A stretch of DNA of 64,000 nt from NCBI RefSeq assembly GCF_026210795.1, contig NC_089460.1, positions 1,822,501 through 1,886,500 of the forward strand, given 5' to 3'. Of the stretch, positions 28,165-39,436 are shown piece after piece. How positions within the stretch are numbered: position 1 is the first letter of the stretch; each line of letters opens with the position of its first letter. Below the pieces are notes generated by a model. It ran no database searches, had not been told where the DNA came from, and saw only the letters and a list, made by a program, of their open reading frames with translations. The DNA comes from Rhizophagus irregularis (Eukaryota > Glomeromycota > Glomeromycetes > Glomerales > Glomeraceae). Position numbers and translations under genes: made by a program.

Positions 28165-28560
28165 ATAATTTAGCGGTGATCGTCAATGCATTACCAGCTC
28201 GATGGGCAAAACTTTTATAAAATGCTTTATTAAAATACAACTGCAATTTTTTTAATTCCCGAGGCGGGACACTATGTCACCAGGGCGCAGTAGAATGTGG
28301 CACAGTATTATACGACTCCTTTAAGACTTCGGCAATCACATAATCGGTATCATCTGTAATTAGGAACCTGGAGGGATAGATTTCGCCCGTGCTATCTTTT
28401 TTTTGCCTATAGCCCACCCATTCACATTGTTCATGATCGGTGGTAAACTAATATACATAAGAAGTCAAAAAGAAATAACATGTGTTTCCCGAAATCTTTG
28501 ATTGAGAGAAGAAATTTCCTCCCTAACCTTACTTTTACCAAAACTCTAGATCCGTGGTAA
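28165..28560 (-). pseudogene. Decayed coding exons of unrecognised protein
   Basis: On the minus strand, near 28440-28275, an uninterrupted frame with good coding character contains DHEQCEWVGYRQKKDSTGE, RFLITDDTDYVIAEVLKES and YNTVPHSTAPW before a stop. Upstream, around 28610-28540, a second block contains LCEEDIYTRHFVPFKEF and TTDLEF, probably a preceding exon followed by a GT donor. No start codon was found and I do not recognise the family. It could be the 3' part of the gene at 28765-30402 or a separate element. A 27-bp motif (GAGGCGGGACAC..TGTCACC) occurs here and again at 28107. Confidence 0.45.
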
Positions 28561-28764
28561 ATTCTTTGAATGGGACGAAGTGGCGCGTATAAATATCTTC
28601 TTCACATAACAAATGAATCTACTTTAAATATCAGTATTCACAGCAACACCCATTATGTGAAATATTAATTGTCGGATGCAGATGTGCAGCATATGTCTTC
28701 GTAAAACAAATGATTATATTACAGATAAAATATACATGACAATTTTTTTAGCATCCAAGATTAA

Positions 28765-30402
28765 TTAATTATAATTATTATAATTCTTCTTTTGAGGAGG
28801 TGAGACTTCTACATTTGCAATCATGGTATTATCATTATCAATTTGCAAAGGATTACTTGTAATGTACATCAATATACTATTAATACTTGAAGTAATCAAG
28901 TCCTAATATCAAATCTCAATTACATTAGTACCACACTACCACTGTATGTTGTACAAAATAGCTTGTGCAAAACACTTACCCGCAACATCCGTATAATGAC
29001 CAAGTATGAGCATCACCTTTTCACGTTCTGTCATTATCGCATCGCATAATCTTTTTGCGGTGTTCTGATGAAATAAACATAAATATAAAGAACCAAAAGC
29101 AAATCAAAGATAACTAACATCCACTTACTACATTTTTCAATATTCAATGTTTTTGTTAGATATTGACTGATGTTATCCGCTCGCCCATCTTGTTACATGT
29201 CTTGATCATCTGAATCTGAAACGGAGTCAAAATCTGAAGATAGCAGAGTTGTATATGGAGACACCAAAAACTTCTCTATATTGCTAATTATATCGTCCCA
29301 TTGATGTTTAAAGAGCCCTCGTGCTTTTGTCCCGGATGAACTAATCGTATCGATAATATTGTAGCGCAATAAACTGTAAAATAAAGTTAGTGATCAAAAG
29401 CATCAGATAAAAACAGCATACGAGAATTAATTACATACTCCTGTTTATGAATCTCTTCAATGTATTTTGATGTTCGACGCCATTTCTCCATTTCTGACCG
29501 AATACAGATGTTATCTATAATGAGTTTGAAATCAACAGTTGCACCAGGATTTTCTTGTAGAAGGTTCTCCTCTAACTCTTCTTCGGGAACAAAAGGTTCT
29601 AAGGTAACGATAGGTTCCTCATTAACGTGGTTATCTTTCATGTTTTCACGTTGAGAGACCGGGGAAAAAATTCATGTATTTTCTCGTCCATATTCGAGTC
29701 TGTTTTCGTCCTTTTTGTTCGAACTTTACGCTCGTCCTAAAGACAAATACAACATGGTTAGTTTTGCTGATTTTCAACTAGATAAAAAGGATGCACATAG
29801 GTACTTTTTCCTTTTCGTAATATCATTTTTTAGACACATCTATATTGGAAGTTCCAGCATTGATATAGATAGTTCCACTTCCTGAAACTGTCGAATTCTG
29901 AATGTTGATTAAGGGTCCACCACTCATTTTGCCTGATTTACGCTCTGTCTCCCAATCCTTAGCTCGTTTACGGTCACCACCCTAGCGTGAAATATTTACG
30001 TTAGTAACTGGCATTTTTACATTCTATCATTCACATTCCCATTTACTATCCCATCAGGTCAGCCAGCAACCTTGAACACCAGGCAACCCAGCAAGTTACC
30101 TGTGCCCTAGCTCTGGTTTTGTGGCTCAGCCAACAGCCTTAAATGACGACGACCCAGCAAGTCCCCGTCACGCCACTTTTCCCACTTAAAATTCCCAATA
30201 AAAAATTTACTTGCCTTTCTATAATTGTCAAGAAGCACTCGTGCTCTCTCCTTCCGTAGCCCTTTCTCATTGTCAAAGATGTTTTCGAGAGCTTTGGTAT
30301 AAGAATCTCTCTTTAAATCAAAATTGACTCTCTGTCAGACTCGTTCAGAAAATCTATGATATCCCATTTAGACGATTTACAGTCGAAATATTCGTCTGCC
30401 AT
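28765..30402 (-). pseudogene. Unrecognised multi-exon gene, probably decayed (MADEYFD... protein)
   Basis: Six exon-like blocks on the minus strand: ~30402-30211 (MADEYFDCKSSKWD, then after a frameshift near 30330 KRDSYTKALENIFDNEKGLR); 29981-~29830 (GGDRKRAKDWETERKSG, NSTVSGSGTIYINAG); 29736-29435 (DERKVRTKRTKTDSN, PFVPEEELEENLLQENPG, EMEKWRRTSKYIEEIHKQE); 29373-29197 (SSSGTKARGLFKHQWDD, SDFDSVSDSDDQ); 29064-28980 (DAIMTEREKVMLILGHY); 28902-28765 (SINSILMYITSNPLQIDN, stop at 28765-28767). Acceptors (TAG or CAG) and GT donors flank most blocks, and coding density is clearly above background. Frames do not join cleanly at exon 1, at the end of exon 2 or near 29645, so I treat it as broken. The protein would be charged and hydrophilic, without membrane segments. 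No family was recognised. It may belong to the same mobile unit as the neighbouring transposase-like gene. Confidence 0.5.
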
Positions 30403-30607
30403 GACCATGATAAGCAATACAGTAATACAGCCTGAGAGAGAGTGTGTATTATATAAACATATCAAGATGTTATCAAGATCGATAATTTTGCGATGAAAAG
30501 TGAATAAAATTAGTCACGAGTGATAACATCTGCTGATCTGCTGATCATATAATATATAGTAACTTCATCCATTTAGGACGTATATTCATTACTAATTTTT
30601 ACTTCAA

Positions 30608-30725
30608 ATCACCGGGGGTGATCATCACCGTTGGCCGGAATTATCAATTTTTACCGGCACTATATTTTTTTAATGCTGGTCGATCATCGTTATTTCAGTC
30701 ACCGGTGATCATCACCCCCGGTGAT
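30608..30725. mobile_element. MITE-like element with 23-bp perfect inverted repeats (118 bp)
   Basis: Arms 30608-30630 and 30703-30725 are perfect reverse complements, beginning ATCACCGGGGGTGATCATCA. Each arm itself contains the palindromic core GGTGATCATCACC. The centre has CGG-containing words (GGCCGGAATT, ACCGGCAC). No frame and no clear target duplication were seen. Confidence 0.7.
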
Positions 30726-31324
30726 AGTTAGAAAAATTCTTCATTACTGCCTTCATTACTGCCTTAATTATATTAACCTTAGCTGTTAGGGCCAAATTTT
30801 TTCAAAAGAAGAATTTTTATTTTTCAGAAAAAACATATACTAACATCATGGAAACAAGTACTCTGCAGAATTATTTAATGGAATTATTTATGTTCAAGCA
30901 CTTAAAGCAACAATTGTAACAGCAAGAGATGGGTATTATGATAATAAACCACTTTTGTTCAGATTTCTTAACTTTTATTCTTTTTTTTATTTGTGGAATT
31001 CTTGCTATTATCTTTGGAGTTTACTGGGTTCTATTTGAAATCTCAATAGGGCTGTTGTCAATCTACAAACTTATAATAGTAGAAATGCCGGATTGAATAA
31101 TGCGGTTTTACCTTAATATTTGTATATAATTGTAATTTAAATTGAAGCTTAAAAACTAAAAATGTAGTAAATTCCTATAATCTGTATATGATATTCAAAA
31201 TCATGTGCGCCTTCCGTTCCAATTTGGAACGCAAATCATTTTTTGCCAAGAAAAAAACTTTTTTTTTAAAACGTGATATAACTAAATAAAGTTCCTATGC
31301 TCCAATCTAATACATACATATTCT
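30726..31324. other. Gene-free stretch
   Basis: No coding pattern was recognised on either strand between the 30.6-kb element and the Crinkler-like remnant. Confidence 0.45.
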
Positions 31325-32078
31325 TTTCACTGTCTGTTAACGAAATCGGGATCCTGATTCGACTTGGTACTAGAGGTACCCTTTCCGCAAGATTGCCTGT
31401 CGACCTTACCCTTTTGATTTCCTTCTCTTTGTCTGCGCTTCCTCCAATAACCGTGCAATGTGTCCGAGGACCTAATTCTCATCTTTGTACACAACGGTCA
31501 CAGCTTAAACGACAACTTCCCCTCGTTATACGAACATTCCATAAAATACCACTTTTCCGCAACTGTGACGATCCCAAAAGTCTTCCCCGTAAAAACATTT
31601 CTTTCTTCCATCTCACTTGCTTTACACTTACGGATTGATAAAGCTGATCAAGTTGGACGGCATTCTGAGCAATGCCCTTATAAGTCTTCGTCCTTTACTT
31701 ATGTCACACCAACGGTTTTTGCGGATTGGAGTAAGTCTATTGCGAAATCAACCGGGCCGTAGTGACAACGATTAACTGAAATTGTTCTTTGATACGAATA
31801 GCCGCAGTCTTGATCATTCTGAATATCTTTCATTATCTCCACTTATTACCCTCCTTCTCTTTTTTAAAGACTTCGGGAAAAGACAAAGCAACATTCACAC
31901 CAGCTACTTTGTAAAGAATAAATTTACTTGGATCGATATATCGGTTTGGCCACTACTTTTTGATCATTGATTTGAGGAGGTTGACCATCTTGTCTTCAGG
32001 GATCTCTAACATGAAAATATCTTCGAAATCATTGCCAAGATTAATGCAATTGAGACTTATATCTTCATTTGTGACCAT
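31325..32078 (-). pseudogene. Crinkler (CRN)-like effector pseudogene
   Basis: From a Met at 32078 the minus strand reads a Crinkler-type header: LNCINLGNDFEDIF, MLEIPEDKMVNLLKSMIKK, then after an in-frame TAG (31953-31955) WPNRYIDPSKFILYKV. Downstream, in other frames, come YGPVDFAIDLLQ, VKDED, SALSIRKCKASEMEE, TFGIVTVAEKWYFMECS and VLGHIARLLEEAQTK, which I recognise as the C-terminal module of fungal Crinklers. GPVDF followed by VT-x-VK looks like the D...ExK part of a PD-(D/E)XK nuclease fold. Here the position of the Glu is a TAA stop at 31699-31701. At least four stops and several frameshifts make the gene dead. Crinklers are host-directed or intracellular effectors known in Rhizophagus and oomycetes. 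Plus-strand frames at 31297-31762 are antisense shadows. Confidence 0.72.
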
Positions 32079-35000
32079 TTTTTCGTTTCCTAAATGCAAG
32101 AACCCATCAAGAACCCATAGTGGGAAAAAACTCGCTTCCATGTATACATAACTTTGACATACTGTACATACCTTGTTTTTTCGTTATTTTTATGGGAATG
32201 ATTTTTGCGGGAAAGTTGGCTGAAACTTCCACATACTCCTACACGCTTTATATCTTGCTGGAAAAAATATAAGGAGATAAGAAGAGTGATTAACTTTGTC
32301 GTGTGATGCCAAGAAGGCCAAGAAAGCATATGAACATGGATTTTTGATTCTTTTGGCATATCTATTTCCACGTAAGACGTAAAGTTGGTTAACTTGCGTA
32401 GATCTCAAAATTACAAAGTTCTCAGCCCTTAATAACACTTGAATATTATCACTAATATCGATAAGAAATAGCATACACTTCCCTTTTACAGCCTACCTAG
32501 GTTTCATTTTGCGATCGTCCTCAATGTAAAAAGCATTTGGCATTTCCTTGAATGAGACTATATATGCGAAAATTAATCCAAAAAATAGGCACGTGATCAG
32601 ATTAGATTATCCAATCAATCTTTTTTTTTATGTATAAAAAATTGATGATAGACAAGATTTGGGTCTCGATATCCTTTTAAGAAATTTTAAAAGTTTTAGA
32701 GTTTAATTTTTTCTTGTAATCTTTTTTTTAGAAAATAACGTTGAAGATGGAATATTATTGGGATGTAAGTATTATAAAGAGGGTAACTTTAGTATTTCTT
32801 AAGAAATGTTATTAACATTTCTTATTTAAAGAAACAGCTTTGAAGTTGAATACTAATGGACGTAAGTATTATATGGACATGTTTTTAAGAAATGTTTCTT
32901 ATTTTTACCTTAAAGACGATTACTAAAACATGAGTACTATTACATATTATAGGGGAACTTTAACATCATTGATAATTTCCTTATTTATATTGAAAGAAGT
33001 AAATTTTTTTCCTCGGAGAAACGCGTTTTTTTCAGTATGTATCGGTATTAATCATGTGACTTATCACCTGATGATCAGATAATCTTTTAATTTTTCTTTC
33101 GTCTTACTAACTTTGGTCTCTTTTTATATATATATTTTTTTTTACAATACAAACCTAGACGGCCATAGATGGCAATTGGTCAAAGAGGTAGATCATAATG
33201 TAAAGTTAGCATCCAATATGAACGAATTGGAATTTCAAACGATTACAAAGCGGAATACACTAAAAATTTGAAGGTAGGAAATCAACAGATAATAATTGCG
33301 TATTTTGGTAATGAAGATTGTAGATGGTTCTACCAAAGCATGGAAAGTTAGATATATGATAAAGTTATAATAAAAAAGTCGAGAAACGAAGTATTGGATA
33401 ACAAAGACAAACGCGAAGATGAATAATATAGTGCAGCAAAATAAACTATTCAATTACTAATCCATTTTTCTCTTATTTCTCAACTCTGTAAGGTAACTTT
33501 AATGAGCATCGAATAAGAAATCTATTCTGCTAAAATAGATCACACTGAACTCCATAGCCATTTTGATTTACAACCAAACTAACTAGGTAGTGATTTCTGT
33601 GATTGTGATGATAGTCTGACCGGTCAAGCCCAGTTCATGTTAGTCAAATTTTAGTGGCTTTAAGAATTGAAGGTTGGCTGTTTTAATATTTTATTTCATT
33701 TTATTTTGTTTTCACTTTACTAACCTTTATTTCTTTATATATTTCAGCTGGTAACGCATTAGGTTTTTCTATGTATAACCTTCAAATAATATTGAGAAAG
33801 AGAATAACTGAGATAACGAATCAAAGAAATATTTTGCAATGAAGGCGTCAGAGAAGTGAAAGAGTTAGTGTCTTCAATCAAGATCGAATGGAGAAATGGT
33901 AAACTGATTTCAAAGAAAGTAAGTTTCGTATTCTTTTCATTTTATTGACTTTTTTTTACTTAGAACTTGGTGAGCTTTTGGGAGTCAATGATGAACGTGA
34001 TATAAATGCTTAGAACTTGGTTAGCTTTTGGAATCAATGAGGAACGTGATATTAAATGGGTTAGGGTCCGAGACCCCAGAAAAAGAATTTTGAAAAAAAA
34101 TTTTTATTATCTGTTATTATATTTTATTAATTTGTATTTATTTTATGGCGTATAAGGTATGTTAAGGTCCAATCACCAATACAAGGCGGAAAATATGGAT
34201 CAGTCTTTTTGAATTTGCGAATAATACCCTCTTTTATTATCAAGATGTTTGTATCGTTTGGAGCATTACATTCAATAAGATTAAAAAAAAGCAGTCTGGA
34301 TTCTGGAAATACAAAAAGAAATATAGTTATCATTACAGTTCCTATGCATCACTTAAATTCATCTATTTATAATATTTACTTACAGTTTTCATATACACTT
34401 TTTTCTAAACTGGTTTTAAGTGAGTCGTTGGAATTGGCGTAGTAATGATCTGATCATAAATATGTAATATAGAAAGTATAGATTCATTTTAAATATATAT
34501 TCAAAATACCTGTGTACCTCGGATTCTTTATTAGTTGATACTTATTTTGGAGTCGTATCATTATCTCAACTCTTCTCTCTCTCTAAATCAGCAATAAGAG
34601 TTTGTTTTTTTGTATATCACTATTATCTCCAATTATCAAGTTCCAAGCTATCACTGAACTATATTCTTCACTATCCTTGCTAGGGTTTAACATTCGAGTC
34701 ATAAAAATAGTTATAGGTACAATATTATAATATTATATTTAATAAAAAAAAGTTTTTATCATATCAATTCAAAAACTAAATAAAGTTCTTTGTACTTGTT
34801 TAAATGTAAAAAAGGAGATACAGAGCTCCCAGTTTCCAAATCCGCCAGAACCAGACATCAAAAAGGGAAAATGAAAATTCATGATTTCGGATTCTTCTTT
34901 GAGTTTCAGTTATGTAAATTTCTCAAACTTAAGTCTCTCAGATGTATATTTTAGTTCAGAAAGGGACCAATATGGCTATGAGCGGACTTCTACTGATGCG

Positions 35001-35580
35001 AAAAATGATTCCAATGTCTGGTATGATTTCGTATATTCAATTAAATAATTTAAATAAGACTTTGATGAAGAATTATCAGATGAAAGACCGTCATGTGAAT
35101 TAAAAGTACTTCTCGATGTAACATCCTAATTCTTGCCGTGCATAAATTGGAAACTTTAAATTATGATTCAACAACGAAAAACGATTATATCACCTTTGAT
35201 AAATGGTAAAGATTTTTGAGTGCACTTTGTAAAGGGAGGAATAAAGACTAGGGAGATATTATAAGGAACCTTTATGATAACAATCATAATGTCCTCAATA
35301 GCTTGTAATCAAAATATAGAATCTTAATAAAGTTCAAATTTCTGTTATACAAAAGGCAATTCTTTATTGAATAGTTAATTAATTTTAACTGTTTAATATA
35401 AATAATTGTTTTTTATAATTTGAATAAGAACGTTTATATAGAGATTCATAAATAGAAAGCGTGGGTAGTATGAGCAATTTTAATTTAATTTTGCTATAGT
35501 TTTGTAAAACATATGTATGTACCAATGATATGTAGTTATTTGGGTTACTAACTGAATCTAAATTTTTCACTGTATTATGT
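32079..35580. other. 3.5-kb region without a supported gene
   Basis: Short frames on both strands (32090-32474, 33235-33453, 34127-34442) show no domain and no consistent splicing. A 50-base imperfect tandem duplication lies at 33958-34060 (CTTAGAACTTGG..AGCTTTTGG, GAACGTGATAT). Around 34890-35050 the plus strand has an open run with coding flavour (SDVYFSSERDQYGYERTST) without a start, ending at TAA. It may be a decayed exon of an unknown gene. Confidence 0.4.
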
Positions 35581-35867
35581 TACTCATGGAATCCGTATTT
35601 ATGTTTGATATTTTTCCGATATTTCCATTATTGAAAAATATTATAAAGTCGTTATATGAATAAAACTAAAATTTAAGTGATGCACAATACACTTACATAT
35701 CAAAGATTGGTGCTGCATTCGTGTGCCACAGGTAGTTTAGTATTTGTCTGTGTTGTTTAATCTAGAATCTGTTATATTTCAAGAATTCAAGTACTGCAGT
35801 TTCACGTGCAACTTAAGACGACAGGAATTGCTCGCAGTATTACGGTGTGCAAATTAATGCTTTTGTT

Positions 35868-36393
35868 TGTGCGCATTTTTAAATATGCAAAAAATTAATT
35901 TTTTTAAAGTGCACGCCGCACGCGTGCGTGATTTGAAATCTTCGATTTTTACGAACTTGAGATTTATTTGTATTATAACAAAAAAAATGGTCCACATGAT
36001 CATCCTACTAGGTAGCAACGTTACGGAGAAAAAAATGAAAAAAGTACGAATTTTTTTGAAATTTAAATCTATTCATACAGTATATTTAAATCCAAATTTA
36101 CACACAAAAAAAAAAAATATTTTAACCTTTAAAGCATTTCGGGGAATTTCTTTTCCGTCTCCATCTAAATATAATTTTCAAAATAGTATGTTTGTACTAT
36201 TTGATACGCGCCGGCAAAATTCAAAAAGGAAATTACAATTAATGCATTATTTTCCTTTTTTGAATTATGACGGCACGTCTTTCATTCTAGAGAATAAAAA
36301 AAGAAATATATACAATAAAATGTTCATTCAATAAAAATTTGTTATTTGAATATAAAATAGTTAATAGATTTACAGTACTTAAAAATGCGCATA
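35868..36393. repeat. Possible inverted-repeat insertion upstream of Kelch copy A
   Basis: TGCGCATTTTTAA at about 35870 is matched by TTAAAAATGCGCA at about 36380, about 500 bp apart. The intervening DNA has no obvious counterpart upstream of Kelch copy B, although flanking DNA does. It contains a 155-codon open frame (35867-36334), Lys/Phe/Asn-rich, with no recognised domain and no close-up signal peptide. I regard that frame as chance or an orphan remnant. Confidence 0.35.
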
Positions 36394-36566
36394 ATATTAT
36401 TTTTGAAAAAAATGATAATATAATTTAGTAATATGTTTCAGCCACTCATTATTTATAGTTATTGTTACTATTTTGTTAAGTATATAAAGGATATATAGGA
36501 TCAAGAATTTCAAGCGCAATACTTCTTACAGTACATATACATTAAAAAAAAAGAAAAAAAAAGTCC

Positions 36567-38068
36567 CAGTTGAACGTCATTCACACCGTTCAGTTCTTAT
36601 TAATAAAAAATTATTTTTTTTTTTGGAGGAGAATCGGCCCATAGTCCATCGTCTTCAACAACAGCTTTAAATCAAATATCATATCTTGATGTATCTAAAC
36701 CATTTAATAATGCAAATCCGCCATTTGAAGAAAATTCCATTTGGAAGTTCATATGCACAGCATTTCTTAGTCCTCAAAAAAACATAATTTATTTATTTGG
36801 AGGGATTGTGAGGGATGTAAATACTGATATAGGTAGTTTAAAATCAGTTTTATATTCATATAATTTAGAAACTAATGAATGGACCATACCAACAACAAAT
36901 GGAATCGCACCTGGAAAGAGAAGAGAAATGAATGGTATTATTAACAATAAAACTGGAAAATTTTATGTTTTTGGTGGACTGAGTGATCAATTTACTGGAA
37001 CTGAGAATATCATAGCATTGAATGATATGAATATATTTGATACTATATCTTTAACCTGGTCAAAAGGTTCCACAATATATGCTCCACTTCCCCGTGCAGA
37101 CTATACTGCTACTTTGTTATCTAATGGAATTATTGTTTTCATTGGTGGAAGAGAAACTAATTATTTCGTTGATGTTGACATAAATCAGGTAAATAAGTTA
37201 AATATTCATACTACATTATATAGGAATTAATTAATTCACAGTAAATTTCAATTAGATTGTCCTTTATGATACGACAATTAACAAATGGTCATCAATGGTG
37301 AGCTATTTAATGAAATTTATTTATCTCTTTAGATCTAACAATTCTTCCTTTTTAGACGGCACAAGGTGTTATTTTGGAAAATCGTAATGGACATTCTGCA
37401 GTTCTAAGTAAATATTATATTTACTAGTATAAATTTATATATAGGATATCAACTAACTAATAAGCTTCTTTTTTTACTTATTTTTTAATAGCACCAGATG
37501 AAAGAATAATTATTCTTGTGGGCGTAAAGATATGAACGAAACAATTTTAAATCAACTTGCTGTACTAAATACAGAAACATACCCATATGAATGGTCAATT
37601 CCACAAGTTTCCGCTTTAAATTTTGCACCACCAACAATTATATTCCACTCTGCTATATTAATTGAAAATTATATGTTTATAAATTTGGTAAGTTAATTAG
37701 CAGTTAATACAACTTACATTCATCTTTTTAAGACATAAATTGAGTATTTATTTACTATAAATCATTTTCTAGGATTAAACTATCAAATAAAAAATCTCAA
37801 ACCATTTTTTTATATTCTTGACGTAAGAAATTTTACATGGGTAACTCAATTCGACACCAGTTACTACTAATTCTGTAACACCAATTACTACTGCGACTAT
37901 AACAAATACTTCGTCAACGAATTTAACTGCGGAAAAATCTGGACAAATTGGCATTGTTCTTGGAGCTGTCGGTCTTAGTGTTGTTAATATTATTTTGCTG
38001 GTTTTTTAGGTTATAAATTTTATAAGAAACAAAAAAATAATTGTACTAAACCTACTGCTGAGGACTAA
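36567..38068 (+). pseudogene. Kelch membrane-protein gene copy A (decayed)
   Basis: Same five-exon layout as the intact copy at 47228: exon 1 ~36567-37188, then 37256-37297 (42 nt), 37356-37407 (52 nt), 37492-37687 and 37773-38068. The signal-peptide start is missing: a poly-A tract runs straight into CCCAGTTGAACG. The T run coding FFF is 11 T instead of 9, causing a frameshift. There is a short deletion near 36735. A base is lost in exon 4 (CTTGTGGGCG for a TTTGGTGGG-type sequence), and exon 5 has lost parts of the stalk and membrane helix. The longest surviving piece, 36808-37188, still encodes blade motifs FYVFGG and IVFIGG. It is the leftmost of three same-strand copies. Confidence 0.85.
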
Positions 38069-38459
38069 GAGGTTGGTATCGATTAAGACGGTTAAAATCG
38101 GTTAATCGATCGAGAGGATGATATATATATAATATTAGTATGGTATGATTTTGTAAGTTAGTATGTTTGCGAAATTTCCACTTTGTATGTATGATTTTTT
38201 ATGGTACGTATATACTTATCACAATATATAATAATATGTATGTATGATAATATGATTTAATTCAACAGTTACACAGAAGACAATTAAACAATATATTAAA
38301 ATACGAAAAATATAACTATGTAATTATTCTTTCACTAATTTTTTTTATCAATTCAAGATTTATTTTTTTTATTTCTTTTATAAATATTTTATTACAGAAT
38401 TATAATAATGATATTAAATAATATGTACAATATTAATAAATTTTAATAATTTGCAGGAT

Positions 38460-39091
38460 GAAAGTGATAATGATAGTGATTTAAATCAGTGATGTGCATT
38501 TGTACTTCCAATAACATAAAAATTTGGATGGAAGCAAATGGTTTTATTAGAAAATTATGCTTCCAATCTTTCCAAAGGTGCTTCCAATAGTGCTTCCAAT
38601 ATTTCAAGAGCACATTACTGATTTAAATGAAGAGGAAGTAGATTCTATTGCAGTGTTTTCACAAAAAATAAGTGTTAAAGAAGTCATTTATTCTACAATT
38701 CCAATTGAATATCCAATGACATCAGAAGCTGGGGTTGCAACTGTATTCAATGTTACAGGATGGACTAACCAAAGAGATTGTTGGAATAATGTAAAAAGAA
38801 TTATTTAATTAATTTTATTGATTGTTTTACTTAATAATTTATTTAATAGTTTTAAAAATACTTTTCTTTAGATCCAATATTCATTTGGGCAGTGGAGGTC
38901 AAGGATTAATCAAGGACTGCCCATGTTTTGGTAATGTTAGCATTAAAAAAGAAAGAAGAAAATGCATGGGCATAAAACACTGTGAATACATTGATCAAAA
39001 TATAATCATAATGAAGTTGATTTTGATTCAGACGATTGGATTAAAATTAATCATAAACAAGTTGAAAATAAAACTTATGCGTATGTATAAA
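38460..39091 (+). pseudogene. Frameshifted remnant of an unrecognised Cys/His-containing gene
   Basis: The first block (38557-38805) encodes ITDLNEEEVDSIAVFSQK, STIPIEYPMTSEAG and GWTNQRDCWNN, ending at a plausible GT donor. After a TTTAG acceptor at about 38872 the coding sense continues in shifting frames: IQYSFG, then GLIKDCPCFGN and RRKCMGIKHCEYIDQN, then after another shift NEVDFDSDDWIKINHKQVEN to a stop at 39089-39091. The CPC...KC.GIK.C...VDFDSD order reminds me of a dispersed Rhizophagus protein family with a zinc-finger-like Cys/His pattern, possibly transposon-borne. That is memory, not verified. At least two frameshifts show it is dead. Confidence 0.55.
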
Positions 39092-39229
39092 TAAAGGATA
39101 TATATTATAACAAAAAATTAATTAATTTAATTATTTTAGTCTTTATTTTGGAAGTTTAGAATCCAAGTGTAGATTTAAGCAAAATGGAGAGTATAACAAA
39201 TAAAAAAAGTAAAGGAAGGAAGTAAAACA

Positions 39230-39436
39230 GACAAAAAGCATCAAAAAGTTGATGATAATAATTATTTAAATTTAGATTATCATGAAAATGATAGTATTGA
39301 ATTTGAAGAACAACAAATAGCTTTGAGAGAAAAGAAGCTTTAAAAGAAGCTTCTGTTAGAAAAGCTGTTGCTGAAGCCTGAAGCTGAAGCTTTAGAATTA
39401 GCTAACTTAGTAAAGAAAAAGGAATTAGGATTATAA
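39230..39436 (+). pseudogene. Remnant of a C-terminal coiled-coil exon
   Basis: The frame from 39230 reads YLNLDYHENDSIEFEEQQIA, then LREK, a stop, and ends EALELANLVKKKELGL with TAA at 39434-39436. An alternative frame in the middle gives KEASVRKAVAEA. This Glu/Lys/Leu-rich ending resembles the C-termini of Myb/SANT-like accessory proteins of DNA transposons, but that is only an analogy. It may belong with the remnant just upstream. Confidence 0.4.

Noticed and set aside
31297-31762. Two overlapping plus-strand frames of 113 and 100 codons
   Set aside because: They are antisense to the Crinkler-like remnant, whose minus-strand reading has family-specific motifs.
32090-32474. Overlapping minus-strand frames of 93 and 94 codons upstream of the Crinkler header
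   Set aside because: Neither continues into the Crinkler frame with a splice signal, and no domain was recognised.
35867-36334. 155-codon plus-strand open frame
   Set aside because: Lys/Phe/Asn-rich composition follows base composition, there is no domain and no splice partner, and it lies in a likely inverted-repeat insertion.
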